From assembly GCF_001936615.1 (NCBI RefSeq), contig NZ_MLBF01000044.1:1-38065 (forward strand): a DNA stretch of 38,065 bases, read 5' to 3'. The notes under the pieces are model-generated. The model saw only the letters and a program-made list of their open reading frames with translations. It did no database searches and was not told the DNA's origin. The position numbers were made by a program, and so were the translations under genes. Shown piece after piece: positions 24,696-33,211 of this stretch (positions are counted from its first letter, which is position 1; each line of letters begins with the position of its first letter). Origin of the DNA: Desulfosporosinus metallidurans (GTDB taxonomy: Bacteria > Bacillota > Desulfitobacteriia > Desulfitobacteriales > Desulfitobacteriaceae).

Positions 24696-25907
24696 TTAGT
24701 GGGCGGCGGATAACTTGATATCACCAAAAACCTGGCGGGCCCATTCCGACTTTACTTGCAAGTTTTGCCAACAAGCGGCATCACTCGCAGCATCGCTCAG
24801 AACGGTACAGATGGGCTGTCCGCTCTCAAGCCTGGTTCCAGCGGGCGGAATATCGCGCACTCCCTGCCCGTATAGATACTGCATATCCAAATCTGCCGTG
24901 ACTTGGAAAGAGGATTGGGCATAGACGATACTTTTTCCCCAAAAACCTTGCATGCCATGCTTGTGAACTGACTTACGGTTGTCTCCGCTGGAGGGGAACT
25001 GATTCTGTCCCTTTGCTTTACAAGCGGCAATATGATGGGAAAACAAGCGTTCTCCCCTCCGTTTCTCAATCAGTTCCACTGAAGCTGACCAACGGGGATT
25101 CAATTCCAGAACCCAAATCCCGCTCGAGTTAACAATAAAATCCAGGGTGTTAACCCCTCTTAAGCCAAAAGCTGAGGCAAGGTGTTTACTGATGCGGATC
25201 AAATCCTCTTCAAAAGTCCTAAGCCCTGGTAGGAATGAGATATCGAATGGCACAATATTTCCGGCATAGATAAAAGGCTGAGACCCCTGTATTCCAGTCA
25301 ACTGGCGGCTGGTCCCCAACACAACCGCCTGTCTCCCGTCCGCCAAGAAGGTGACCGAAGCCGGAATACCGGAAATATATTTCTGGACAATATATCGGGA
25401 CGGATCCCCTAGACTGGAGATCAGCGCCCGAGCAGCCGCCTTTTCCTGGGGCAATTCGGCAATCCCGTGTCCCCCGCCCCTGTTCAGGGGTTTCAGAAGC
25501 CATTTTTCCCCTGCCTCATCCGAGCTCCACTGTTCCACGCGATAAAATTCGGGCATCGCGATCCCAATTTCAGAAAGGGCCTGCCTGAGTTGCCACGGAT
25601 CCCGCACCTGCATTAAAGCAGAAACCCCGTTCCCGTACAACAAGCCCCGCTCCTCCCAGAAAGTTAATTCCTCGGGGTGGTTTTCCGGTCCGGAAGCATA
25701 AACCAGCCCTTGACAAGTCAAGCCTCGGGCAACCTGCAGCAAATCTTTCACGGTCGGAGCCAAACCGAGGTCATTCACGATGCCCACGGTTTTTCCACAC
25801 CGCCGGGTGTCTAAATCTCCAAAGAAATCAATCCCCATGATCGGGTACCCTGACTCCACAGCGGACTCCATGAGTGCTCGAATGCTTGCCCCGACAATAA
25901 GGAACAT
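24696..25907 (-). CDS. ATP-grasp protein of the H4MPT island (COG2232/OrfY type)
   Basis: A 403-residue ATP-grasp enzyme: N-terminal MFLIVGASIRALMESAVESGY nucleotide-like fold, KWLLKPLNRGGGHGIAEL near 135-150, YIVQKYISGIPASVTFLADG near 172-190 and FIVNSSGIWVLELNPRWSASVEL near 265-290. Related proteins accompany H4MPT genes in methylotrophs and are needed for the pathway there, but their reaction is not firmly known; ligation during H4MPT or MFR maturation is likely. It begins after GGAGG and sits 2 bp from mtdB, so the two are surely co-transcribed. Confidence 0.82.
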   Translation of the reverse strand: MFLIVGASIRALMESAVESGYPIMGIDFFGDLDTRRCGKTVGIVNDLGLAPTVKDLLQVARGLTCQGLVYASGPENHPEELTFWEERGLLYGNGVSALMQVRDPWQLRQALSEIGIAMPEFYRVEQWSSDEAGEKWLLKPLNRGGGHGIAELPQEKAAARALISSLGDPSRYIVQKYISGIPASVTFLADGRQAVVLGTSRQLTGIQGSQPFIYAGNIVPFDISFLPGLRTFEEDLIRISKHLASAFGLRGVNTLDFIVNSSGIWVLELNPRWSASVELIEKRRGERLFSHHIAACKAKGQNQFPSSGDNRKSVHKHGMQGFWGKSIVYAQSSFQVTADLDMQYLYGQGVRDIPPAGTRLESGQPICTVLSDAASDAACWQNLQVKSEWARQVFGDIKLSAAH

Positions 25908-25909
25908 TT

Positions 25910-26773
25910 TTAGGCCTCCATTTTCTTGGCCAAGGCATAGATGGATGCGAAGTCTAAAACCTGGTCATTACGCTCAAACAAAGCCTGAACGGCAGCGCGG
26001 TGCACTTTCATTTTCAAGTTGCCGATCGCAATAGCTCCGTACAGGATTTTCCCTTCCCTTTCCTTGCCATTGTCCGTAACTTTCATTCCCTCCACACCTA
26101 ACGGCTCTACTGCATTAATGTCTGCAATGATTTCCAGGGAACGGGCAGAGGCCCACGCCGCTTGCTCCAGCAGCCGTACACCCGGGGCACCGCAGCTGGC
26201 TATGATGTTGATTCCTTGGGCTAATGTTTTATCTACATCCTCAGGATTAACCACTTCTACAGGTTTTACCTTTACACCGATATTTTCCTCCATGTGCTTG
26301 CAAACTTCCTGAGCACGCGCAAGTTGACGGGAAGAAAGGAAGACCTCACATCCCTCCTGCACCAGCAGCGTAGCCGCCCGGATCCCTACCGGTCCCGTAC
26401 CGGCCAGGACCAGTGCTTTCTTGGCCTTAAGTTCCCGCCCCTGGGCAATTTTATTCACTAAAGCAGCTGCCGTCGTATTGCAGCCGTTGGCATCAAACAT
26501 CACAGATACCCGGAAATCCGCAAAAAACGTGTCAAGGAGTTTTCTCATCAGCTTTTCCGCCGCCGGTACCTGGGTGCCGCCTATAAATACGGCCGTGTTG
26601 CGCAGTCCTTCTCCGCCCCGGGTAAAGATTGCCCCGTACACAAGATTCGCAACTTCCTCCAGCTGAACCCCTCCATAGGCCAACACCTGATCCGCTCCGG
26701 CATCGTAGGCCGTAATCTGATCAAAAATACTCGCTTTAGAATCTGATTCGAGATGGATTAAGATTTTTTTCAT
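25910..26773 (-). CDS. mtdB: NAD(P)-dependent methylene-H4MPT dehydrogenase
   Basis: MtdB oxidises methylene-H4MPT to methenyl-H4MPT with NAD(P)+ (or the reverse). The 287-residue protein has the family N-terminus (KKILIHLESDSKASIFDQITAYDAGADQVL), a central VMFDANGCNTTAAAL and the Rossmann loop VLAGTGPVGIRAATLL near 120-135. Methanogens use F420-dependent Mtd instead, so this is the bacterial solution. It follows GGGAGGG and precedes the COG2232 gene by 2 bp. Its cofactor preference (NAD versus NADP) cannot be decided by eye. Confidence 0.93.
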   Translation of the reverse strand: MKKILIHLESDSKASIFDQITAYDAGADQVLAYGGVQLEEVANLVYGAIFTRGGEGLRNTAVFIGGTQVPAAEKLMRKLLDTFFADFRVSVMFDANGCNTTAAALVNKIAQGRELKAKKALVLAGTGPVGIRAATLLVQEGCEVFLSSRQLARAQEVCKHMEENIGVKVKPVEVVNPEDVDKTLAQGINIIASCGAPGVRLLEQAAWASARSLEIIADINAVEPLGVEGMKVTDNGKEREGKILYGAIAIGNLKMKVHRAAVQALFERNDQVLDFASIYALAKKMEA

Positions 26774-26827
26774 ATCAAACCCTCCCTGTAAAATATGTCT
26801 GCCGCCTATCCTTAAACCCTGGCTTCA

Positions 26828-27445
26828 TTACAAGCTTGCCTTTCTTCCGTCCCAGGGAATTCTCGGCACCTGAATTCCCTTTTCGCCCAAAAAGTTGCCG
26901 ACTTTATTAAAAGCATGCTGTTCCCTGTTACCGCCTGTTTTTTCAACCACTTCCAACCACAGGGGCCAGGATTCGATTATTTTACCTATTGGCAGCCATT
27001 GCCAGCGGGTCGCTGCGATAGCCGCTTCCAAAACGGCCCCTTGAGCCCTGCAGAATCCTTCAAATCCTCCCTTTTGCTCACGATGCTCAATCTTTCCCTC
27101 TAGGAAAGCCGGTTCAGTGGAAGGATCAAAACAGGTAACTGTAAATTCCCATATTGTCCTTGCGTGCGCCATGCTCGGTGGCCGAACTTTTTGGGAAGGC
27201 ACAAATGGCGGGCAACCAGAGTAAAGGGCTGTTTCCACAAAAACCAAAACATCGTCCGTGAAGTTGATAACGCCCTGTCCTGTCGCTTTCAGGTTCTCAT
27301 AAGTTTGTGAACCGGGATAAAGGCGGAAAACAATCCGCTTGACTGGAGAACGTCCGGGATCTGTATCGGGAAGGTGCATGCCCATCGGGGCAAAATTCAC
27401 AATACCGTCAACGCTTATAGACGATAGAATAGTTTCAAGAATCAT
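26828..27445 (-). CDS. DUF447 family protein
   Basis: A protein of about 205 residues of the DUF447 family, a flavin-reductase-like split beta-barrel fold repeatedly found beside H4MPT genes in methanogens and methylotrophs. The recognisable part starts MILETILSSISVDGIVNFAPMG, with FRLYPGSQTYENLKATGQGVINFTDD around 45-70 and AAIAATRWQW and GNREQHAFNKV toward the end. I choose the ATG at 27445, 8 bp past the DHPS-like gene stop, over the upstream ATG at 27517, because the family starts there. Biochemical role unknown. Confidence 0.82.
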   Translation of the reverse strand: MILETILSSISVDGIVNFAPMGMHLPDTDPGRSPVKRIVFRLYPGSQTYENLKATGQGVINFTDDVLVFVETALYSGCPPFVPSQKVRPPSMAHARTIWEFTVTCFDPSTEPAFLEGKIEHREQKGGFEGFCRAQGAVLEAAIAATRWQWLPIGKIIESWPLWLEVVEKTGGNREQHAFNKVGNFLGEKGIQVPRIPWDGRKASL

Positions 27446-27452
27446 TAACCAT

Positions 27453-28838
27453 TTACCTTCTCTCGTTGCCTTTTTCATCATTAAGATAACCCCAACGCAG
27501 CGGATCGTCCTGCACATATTTTTTGCCTAAATGCTGAGCCATTTCCGCTTTGCCTAACTCCCGCCCAAGATAGAAAGCATGCTTAGGATCTTGAATACTA
27601 AGTTGGGAAAAAAGCTCTTGCGCTGAAGTCCCTTGTAAAAAAATAAAGGCGTTAAAAATATAAATGAAATGGTCATCTACAAAAATCCGATAGTTTTTAT
27701 CCTTAATTTCCGCCTGCATCTCCCTTAATTCAGCCGCTTCAAACGCGTTGCCAAAAGGATCTTTAATGGTTAATAAACCATAGTCCAGGTGCTTAGGCAA
27801 CCTGCCTTCCAGCACGGCGCGGTACATCAACTGCCGAGCCAGGCTTGTTTCCCTAACGGCGCCGCGTGCCCTGTGACTAACTTCCGTCGTGAGGAAATAA
27901 TTTACATTAAGCTCTGTTGCCATTCCAACCATCAGAGCATTAATTCCCGTGCTGTCAGCATCAATCAGTTCTGTCACATTTCCCAAACCCATGAGCAAAG
28001 GGCATTCAGGAAAATCTTTCCTCACCTTGCGGTACCGACTGATGCCCTCGACCAAGCCCATCGTCAAAGGAGGTAGAATGGGGTCGAGAATACAGGACGT
28101 ATTCCACTTGTCCAATGTCTCCATGTTACGGTACAGAGAAGTCAAGTCTTCTCCATCATCAGGAATTAGCACAACCGGACAGTCCAGAATTTTTGCCAAC
28201 TCTAAATTGTTCGAGTTTAAGCTGAGCACTAAATCTACTCCTGCCTGATTCGCCGATACAATATCTTTTTTCTGAAGGCTGTCTATACTTACCTTAAAAC
28301 CTTCCGCTTTAAGTGTCTGGATAACATTCCGCAGATAGGGAAAGGGCTGATCTACATCCCCTCCGATATCGATGATATCAGCTCCGCTCCTCCGATAGTA
28401 GTGAGCCCTTTCCACAATTTGAGATATGCTCATCCTGGGAGCATTGACAATTTCCGCGAGAATCTGAATAGGTGAAGTCATCTGATTTTGTAAGGGTTCC
28501 GGAGTAGTATGGTTCGGATACTGCTCCCCTCTTAGAAAAGAAGGCAGATCCTTTAAATCAGTCGGGCCTCTCCGGACCTGGCACCCCGTAGCCTGGATAA
28601 CAGGTTCCAGAGGACCTTGACACAAACCCGGAATTATAATAATTTCCTCTCTACTTAAAAGAAGCCCCTTGCTAAGCTCCTTGCCAAGCTTTCGCGCGAT
28701 GAAGTCTGTCGTCATCAGAGCTGCCACCGTGCATTTAAGGACTTTGACCTCAAGTTGCATCTCAAGATTTGTTTTTTTGATCAATTTCACAAGAGCCCGA
28801 TAAGCAATAGTTCCGGTAATCAATAAATATTTCTCCAT
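27453..28838 (-). CDS. Dihydropteroate synthase-like protein of the H4MPT pathway
   Basis: A 461-residue protein with a DUF6513-like N-terminal domain (residues 1-110: LLITGTIAYRALVKLIKK, IIIPGLCQGPLEPV) and a pterin-binding TIM barrel (ILAEIVNAPRMSI, YYRRSGADIIDIGGDVDQP, VSIDSLQKKDIVSANQAGVDLVLSLNS, LLMGLGNVTELIDADS). It is expected to couple the pterin with beta-ribofuranosylaminobenzene phosphate or an equivalent step, in place of folate DHPS, but its reaction is not proven. The ATG follows AAAAAGGTG. It is followed by DUF447. Confidence 0.87.
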   Translation of the reverse strand: MEKYLLITGTIAYRALVKLIKKTNLEMQLEVKVLKCTVAALMTTDFIARKLGKELSKGLLLSREEIIIIPGLCQGPLEPVIQATGCQVRRGPTDLKDLPSFLRGEQYPNHTTPEPLQNQMTSPIQILAEIVNAPRMSISQIVERAHYYRRSGADIIDIGGDVDQPFPYLRNVIQTLKAEGFKVSIDSLQKKDIVSANQAGVDLVLSLNSNNLELAKILDCPVVLIPDDGEDLTSLYRNMETLDKWNTSCILDPILPPLTMGLVEGISRYRKVRKDFPECPLLMGLGNVTELIDADSTGINALMVGMATELNVNYFLTTEVSHRARGAVRETSLARQLMYRAVLEGRLPKHLDYGLLTIKDPFGNAFEAAELREMQAEIKDKNYRIFVDDHFIYIFNAFIFLQGTSAQELFSQLSIQDPKHAFYLGRELGKAEMAQHLGKKYVQDDPLRWGYLNDEKGNERR

Positions 28839-28929
28839 AGAAACAACACCTTTTTCCGGAAGAGATTAGACATCTGTTAGGCGCAGGCAGAAGCCTTAGC
28901 CGCACTAATGCTGTCTTATAATTTTCTGT

Positions 28930-29478
28930 CTAAACAAGAAAAGTGTGCAAATGAGATTTTAATTGTTCAGGATCGGTAGCCAGTGTCACACCGGGCCAGC
29001 TCGCTAAACGGTTTATATTTTCCAGGTCGATCTTTCGTACATGGACCAAAACCTGATCTCCCCGCGGTGTTAGCGAATTAATTTCCGGTTTGGAATCACA
29101 AGGTAACAGTATCACCGGTATTTGACACTTACCGGCATGGGCAAATAGATTCGTAATTAAATTGTCCGAAATTCCACTTACCATCTTGGCGATAGAATTT
29201 GAAGTCACTGGGGCGATAACAACTAGTTTGTACTCTCCCAGATATAGTTTTGTTACCGGCGGGGAACCAGCGCTTGTATCCATATAAATACGATGTTGGA
29301 ATTTTTGTAACTTTTCATATAGGTCGTAGCTAAGAAGAACTTCTCTAGCAGCTTTGGAAAGAAAAATATCTGCCTGATTTAAGGCGAGCAGAACATCAAG
29401 ACATGAGGGCAAAAAATGTCCAGCTCCTGTTATGCCCCAGGCTATCCTTGATTGAATCCTTTTCCCCTGTTCAGTCAT
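28930..29478 (-). CDS. Archaeal-type flavoprotein, probable dihydromethanopterin reductase (DmrB/AfpA-like)
   Basis: A 182-residue flavoprotein-fold protein: IAWGITGAGHFLPSCLDVL near the N-terminus, LVVIAPVTSNSIAKMVSGISDNLITNLFAHAGKCQIPVILLP in the middle, then LTPRGDQVLVHVRKIDLEN. This pattern fits the AfpA/DmrB group; DmrB reduces dihydromethanopterin to the tetrahydro form with FMN. Its place between beta-RFAP synthase and the DHPS-like gene supports that step. AAGGATC precedes the ATG. Another flavoprotein reaction cannot be excluded. Confidence 0.78.
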   Translation of the reverse strand: MTEQGKRIQSRIAWGITGAGHFLPSCLDVLLALNQADIFLSKAAREVLLSYDLYEKLQKFQHRIYMDTSAGSPPVTKLYLGEYKLVVIAPVTSNSIAKMVSGISDNLITNLFAHAGKCQIPVILLPCDSKPEINSLTPRGDQVLVHVRKIDLENINRLASWPGVTLATDPEQLKSHLHTFLV

Positions 29479-29539
29479 CGTGATCCTTGACTCCTCTCCT
29501 GATTCCCCTAATTAATATAAAAAAGCCTGATAGTACAAA

Positions 29540-30520
29540 TTAACGCCAACCCCAATCTGCGCCACGATTTACCGCCTGTGCCAACCACACTTGACCATGG
29601 TTACCCATAAAATTCCGAGTGCCTTCCACTAATGAACCTAAATTCTTCTGATCCGTAAAACCGTATACCGTTGGGCCCCAAGAGCTTTGGCCTACTCCGG
29701 CAGCCCCTTGAGATAGCATGTAATCTGCCACTAGAGCACCCTGGGCCGTAGCAAAGCGTCCACCTTGCACTGGGGTAAAATAGTCGCCTAAATACTCCTG
29801 AATTTCAGTCACAGCCTGTCCAAAGTGTTTCAAGTCCCTTTCTATTAATGAGGGCAACAACTTCAAAAGAAGAAGCCGGCTAATTCGACCAGAAATATGC
29901 TCCTCCATCGGCGACATAGCCTTAAAGAGCTTTTCTTCCTTAGTGCCAAACATTTTCTCTTCTTTATTGGGAATAGCTAAAATGACGGACCATTCCTCAG
30001 GAAATGGGAGGCGGGTAAGCAGCGGAGGGACGTGAAACTTAGTCTCAGCCAAATTCATTTCTTCCCTAGTCGTTGCCGGTTTTCCCCCATCAACCAAAAA
30101 ACCTCCCTGTTCAAATCCTGCCACTCCAATTCCGGAGCGGCTTCCCTCCCGGTCTGTCAACCCTGCTAGTTCCAGTAGGGATGGCTGCAACCCATATACG
30201 CGGGTAAGCGCAAAACCCAGGGCCAAAGCAAGCTGAGTCCCAGAACCCAAACCACTGTGACTTGGCAGGGACTGAAGGATGTTTATTTTGGCGCCAGGTA
30301 AGGAATAGTGTTCAATATACTGTTGTGCAATACGCATAACCCTGTTTTTTTCAGATTCCGGACTGTCAATGAAAAGGCCATTTTCCCGATCCGCTGTTAA
30401 CTCCAACTGAGGTTGATCAATCGCTAAGCCCAAACCTCCATAAAGACGACCCAAAGAGCCATTTAAGTCCAACTGTCCGAGGTGCAATCGGGAGCCTGTT
30501 TTGACCCAGAATTTCGGCAT
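29540..30520 (-). CDS. mptG: Beta-ribofuranosylaminobenzene 5'-phosphate synthase
   Basis: Beta-RFAP synthase makes the first committed H4MPT side-chain intermediate from p-aminobenzoate (or hydroxybenzoate) and PRPP. The sequence has the GHMP-kinase-like fold: VKTGSRLHLGQLDLNGS at the N-terminus, LPSHSGLGSGTQLALALGFAL near 85-105, and GVGQSSWGPTVYGFTD near 285, all diagnostic. The start at 30520 follows AAAGGTGAT; an ATG eight codons earlier has no better site. Length about 326 residues, normal. This is the usual marker gene for H4MPT synthesis. Confidence 0.94.
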   Translation of the reverse strand: MPKFWVKTGSRLHLGQLDLNGSLGRLYGGLGLAIDQPQLELTADRENGLFIDSPESEKNRVMRIAQQYIEHYSLPGAKINILQSLPSHSGLGSGTQLALALGFALTRVYGLQPSLLELAGLTDREGSRSGIGVAGFEQGGFLVDGGKPATTREEMNLAETKFHVPPLLTRLPFPEEWSVILAIPNKEEKMFGTKEEKLFKAMSPMEEHISGRISRLLLLKLLPSLIERDLKHFGQAVTEIQEYLGDYFTPVQGGRFATAQGALVADYMLSQGAAGVGQSSWGPTVYGFTDQKNLGSLVEGTRNFMGNHGQVWLAQAVNRGADWGWR

Positions 30521-30606
30521 ACATTCATCACCTTTCCATGGCAAAGTAGGAAAACATTTCAGATCAGTTAACTGTGATTTTTTTGTCGGCCGCCGCTTTC
30601 TTCAAC

Positions 30607-30633
30607 AGGAAGGCTCCGAAGCGAAGCCTTCCT
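30607..30633 (-). other. Hairpin between the aquaporin and mptG
   Basis: Perfect 9-bp stem (AGGAAGGCT/AGCCTTCCT) with a 9-nt loop, 42-68 bp after the aquaporin stop. There is no U-run after it on the minus strand, so it may be an RNA stability or processing element, or a weak terminator separating the aquaporin from the cofactor genes. Confidence 0.5.
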
Positions 30634-30674
30634 TTAACACAATATTTAGGCCTTTTTACTCAACAGTATTTGTT

Positions 30675-31418
30675 TCAGTCTTCTTTCACCACTGCGTCAT
30701 ACACCAATACCGCCAAGATCGCACCGATAATTGGGGCTACCAGAAAAATCCAGTATACAGGCCAACCATTGGGGCCGCCCACCAAACTGTCCACTAAAAT
30801 CGGTCCAAAAGAACGTGCTGGATTGATTCCTTGTCCGGAAATATTTCCAAATGCGGTGATAATCAAAGCGATATTTAATCCTATACCTAAACCCCCTAAG
30901 CCCTTTGGAGCTCTTTTGTCAACGGCATAAGCCATGATACCTGACATGAGCAAGAAAGTGCCAACTAATTCGGCAAAAAACACCTGACTTAGGCTCATTC
31001 CTGGAAATACTCCCGGCGCTCCTAACCCCCCAACAGTAGCACCCTTGCTCCCAAGCAGGCCAAGAAGAGTAAAAGATCCAAGGGTAGCCCCAATAAATTG
31101 GGCGATTATATAGACAATGGCATCTTTGGTAGGAATGCGTTTGGTTATCCAAAGAGCAATAGTTACTGATGGATTAATATGACAGCCTGATACCGGCCCA
31201 AAAAGATAAATAGCTGTTGCAATCACAATTCCGAAGCACATACCGATTGCCAGCCAATCACCCAATCCCCCTAAAGCGCCAATACCGATATTAAAGGCAG
31301 AAGCCTTTTTTTCGCCGTCAGCCAACATCAGAGTAACTGCTGCACTACTAGTACCAACCGTAACAAGCATCCATATTCCAATTAATTCAGCAAAGAACTT
31401 CTTAGTTAATGAAACCAT
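30675..31418 (-). CDS. Aquaporin / MIP-family channel
   Basis: A 247-residue membrane protein with six hydrophobic helices and the two half-helix motifs of the MIP family: GCHINPSVTIAL (Asn-Pro-Ser instead of the common Asn-Pro-Ala) near 85 and GQGINPARSFGP near 190. Members pass water, glycerol or other small neutral solutes; an AqpM-like or glycerol-type pore is possible. It lies between DUF2193 and the H4MPT island on the same strand, so uptake or efflux of a small C1 compound is tempting but unproven. The start follows TGAGGGG. Confidence 0.88.
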   Translation of the reverse strand: MVSLTKKFFAELIGIWMLVTVGTSSAAVTLMLADGEKKASAFNIGIGALGGLGDWLAIGMCFGIVIATAIYLFGPVSGCHINPSVTIALWITKRIPTKDAIVYIIAQFIGATLGSFTLLGLLGSKGATVGGLGAPGVFPGMSLSQVFFAELVGTFLLMSGIMAYAVDKRAPKGLGGLGIGLNIALIITAFGNISGQGINPARSFGPILVDSLVGGPNGWPVYWIFLVAPIIGAILAVLVYDAVVKED

Positions 31419-31450
31419 TTAACCACCCCTCAGCAAATATGATCAATAGA

Positions 31451-31501
31451 AATAGGCCTATTCAAGAGGAGAGGAGGCTTTAGCGTCACCTCCAACTCTC
31501 C
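31451..31501 (-). other. Structured leader ahead of the aquaporin gene
   Basis: On the minus strand a two-part hairpin (GGAGA...GGAGG paired with CCTCC...TCTCC, 31501-31468, with a three-base bulge) is followed by a perfect 12-bp palindrome AATAGGCCTATT (31462-31451). No U-run follows, so I call it a structured leader or operator, not a terminator. Confidence 0.45.
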
Positions 31502-31534
31502 TTCCCGATTTACTCTGAGCTTTCGGTTTTGCTC

Positions 31535-32998
31535 TTAAACAGCACTGTTCCAGTTACAGTAGCTACACCGCTGCACTAAACTCACTACAGCGCAGTCTTT
31601 GCAAACCCTTGCAGGTGAACCCGGGTTTGTCGGATCTAACGCGATAATGTTGGTCATTAACGTTGCTGTCACTGGTTCGCTAGTGAGGAGACAAGGGAAA
31701 TCTGCCAGACGCATCAGCGAGGAGAAATGTACCGTTATCCCGCATGCAGGGTAAGTATAACGCTGCGGATTAGCAATAACTTCATTGGCATCAATTGCAC
31801 TTAGTTGAACCGGAACTCCTTTTACTTTTCCGGTTTTCAAGATTTTACTACCACGGTGAATCATGTCCATAAAGTCTACATTGTGAAGTTCAGCCGCAGG
31901 CCCGCGATCTGGATATTTTTGGACAAAGTTTGTGTAACGTTTAGAAAGAAGATCAATAACCATTGGTACGGTGAAAGCGTCTTTTTCAAGGATGTAAGTT
32001 GTGGCAGCAGCCGTCGCTCCTGTTGCAACGCTCAAAACTTCATAAACACTTTTGAAGCCTTGTTCTAAACCTATCTTTAAGGTTTGCTCCATGACGTCTG
32101 TTGTCGCCTCGATAATAGCCATGGTCATGTCATCTTTTGTCATGTTATACATGGATTGCGAAATGTGATGGGCTATATCGCCAACGCAATACGCCGGTAC
32201 GGTGACAATGTTACCGTAATGTACTCCCGCCTTAACCGCAGCTTCAACCGCCGGGCGCATTCTTTCTTTATAGATTTCCATGTATTTCTTGACGTCAAAT
32301 GAGGAATGCCCAGAATCTGTCATCAATTTCGTTTGGGCTTCAATCGGACGATCATAGACTAGTTGTAGCATGGCAATTTCTTCTTCGACTGCCTTTGCCG
32401 TCGTCGATCCAGCATTGATCGCAGAAGCGAAAGCTGCACCAATTCCATATGAGGTATTCATTCCCCAAGATTTTGAAGATAAAATGGTTTGTTTATATTT
32501 TTTCTCCATATCTATGCCGGTTAAAATGGTATTCACAACGTTACTGGTTGATCCTGGAACGAAAGCAAAATCTACCACGCATGTAGGACCGTAGAAACCA
32601 CCATAGCGTCGTAAAGATTCCCTGCCAATCAAAGCCTCATTCTTAGCAAGCGCCTCGATGAATTGTTCTACTGCACCCCTGAACGCCGGGTCCAATTCGT
32701 AAAGGATTTCGAGGATAGGTGGAGTTTGGTAATGCTCGACGAAGGGATCATCTTCAGGACGAACCGTATCTGTGAGTTGTAACAATGTTTCATAATGGGC
32801 ATTCACAGAATCAACATGAAGACGAATCACTTCAGGACTTTGTCCTTCTGCAACGGTCATCGCGTTGACGGCGTCGACATATGGTTTGGCATCAGTGATT
32901 TTGAACTCTCCACCTCTTTTTACCTTAATCACGCTCAAATCGGCTTTTTGTGCTGCTAAGGCTTCCTTGATCATTTTGGCATACATTGCTTTTGACAT
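31535..32998 (-). CDS. DUF2193 family protein (methanogen-type, function unknown)
   Basis: A 487-residue soluble protein that I recognise, by its conserved runs, as DUF2193, a family known mainly from methanogenic archaea: TVRPEDDPFVEHYQTPPILEIL near 75-97, LRRYGGFYGPTCVVDFAFVPGSTSNVVN near 125-152, SSKSWGMNTSYGIG near 172 and VPAYCVGDIAHHISQSMYN near 260. The C-terminus ends in C-x2-C-x8-C-x2-C (CKDC...CSYC), a probable metal site. Its function is not established. It has a sigma-54 promoter and the neighbouring activator, and precedes the C1 island on the same strand. The ATG has AGGGGG upstream. Confidence 0.7.
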   Translation of the reverse strand: MSKAMYAKMIKEALAAQKADLSVIKVKRGGEFKITDAKPYVDAVNAMTVAEGQSPEVIRLHVDSVNAHYETLLQLTDTVRPEDDPFVEHYQTPPILEILYELDPAFRGAVEQFIEALAKNEALIGRESLRRYGGFYGPTCVVDFAFVPGSTSNVVNTILTGIDMEKKYKQTILSSKSWGMNTSYGIGAAFASAINAGSTTAKAVEEEIAMLQLVYDRPIEAQTKLMTDSGHSSFDVKKYMEIYKERMRPAVEAAVKAGVHYGNIVTVPAYCVGDIAHHISQSMYNMTKDDMTMAIIEATTDVMEQTLKIGLEQGFKSVYEVLSVATGATAAATTYILEKDAFTVPMVIDLLSKRYTNFVQKYPDRGPAAELHNVDFMDMIHRGSKILKTGKVKGVPVQLSAIDANEVIANPQRYTYPACGITVHFSSLMRLADFPCLLTSEPVTATLMTNIIALDPTNPGSPARVCKDCAVVSLVQRCSYCNWNSAV

Positions 32999-33059
32999 GA
33001 ATTTTAAACCCCCTATTTCTCATTTGGATACCCTTGTACTGTATCCCTATACCTATATA

Positions 33060-33075
33060 AGCAAATAACATGCCA
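33060..33075 (-). promoter_or_regulatory. Sigma-54 (-24/-12) promoter for the DUF2193 gene
   Basis: Minus-strand TGGCATG-TTAT-TTGCT fits the sigma-54 consensus TGGCACG-N4-TTGCW with one mismatch. It lies about 60 bp before the DUF2193 ATG, giving a leader of about 50 nt, and next to a gene for a sigma-54 activator. Confidence 0.85.
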
Positions 33076-33211
33076 AGCCCTCAATTTATAGTCTAAATAT
33101 TAAGATTATTATTAATTATTAAATTTATAAAGAATATTATACGGATTTGTACTTCTAACATCATAAGTGGTTATCTAAAAATTGTTTTGTTTGATTTCGT
33201 TATTAGAACTT

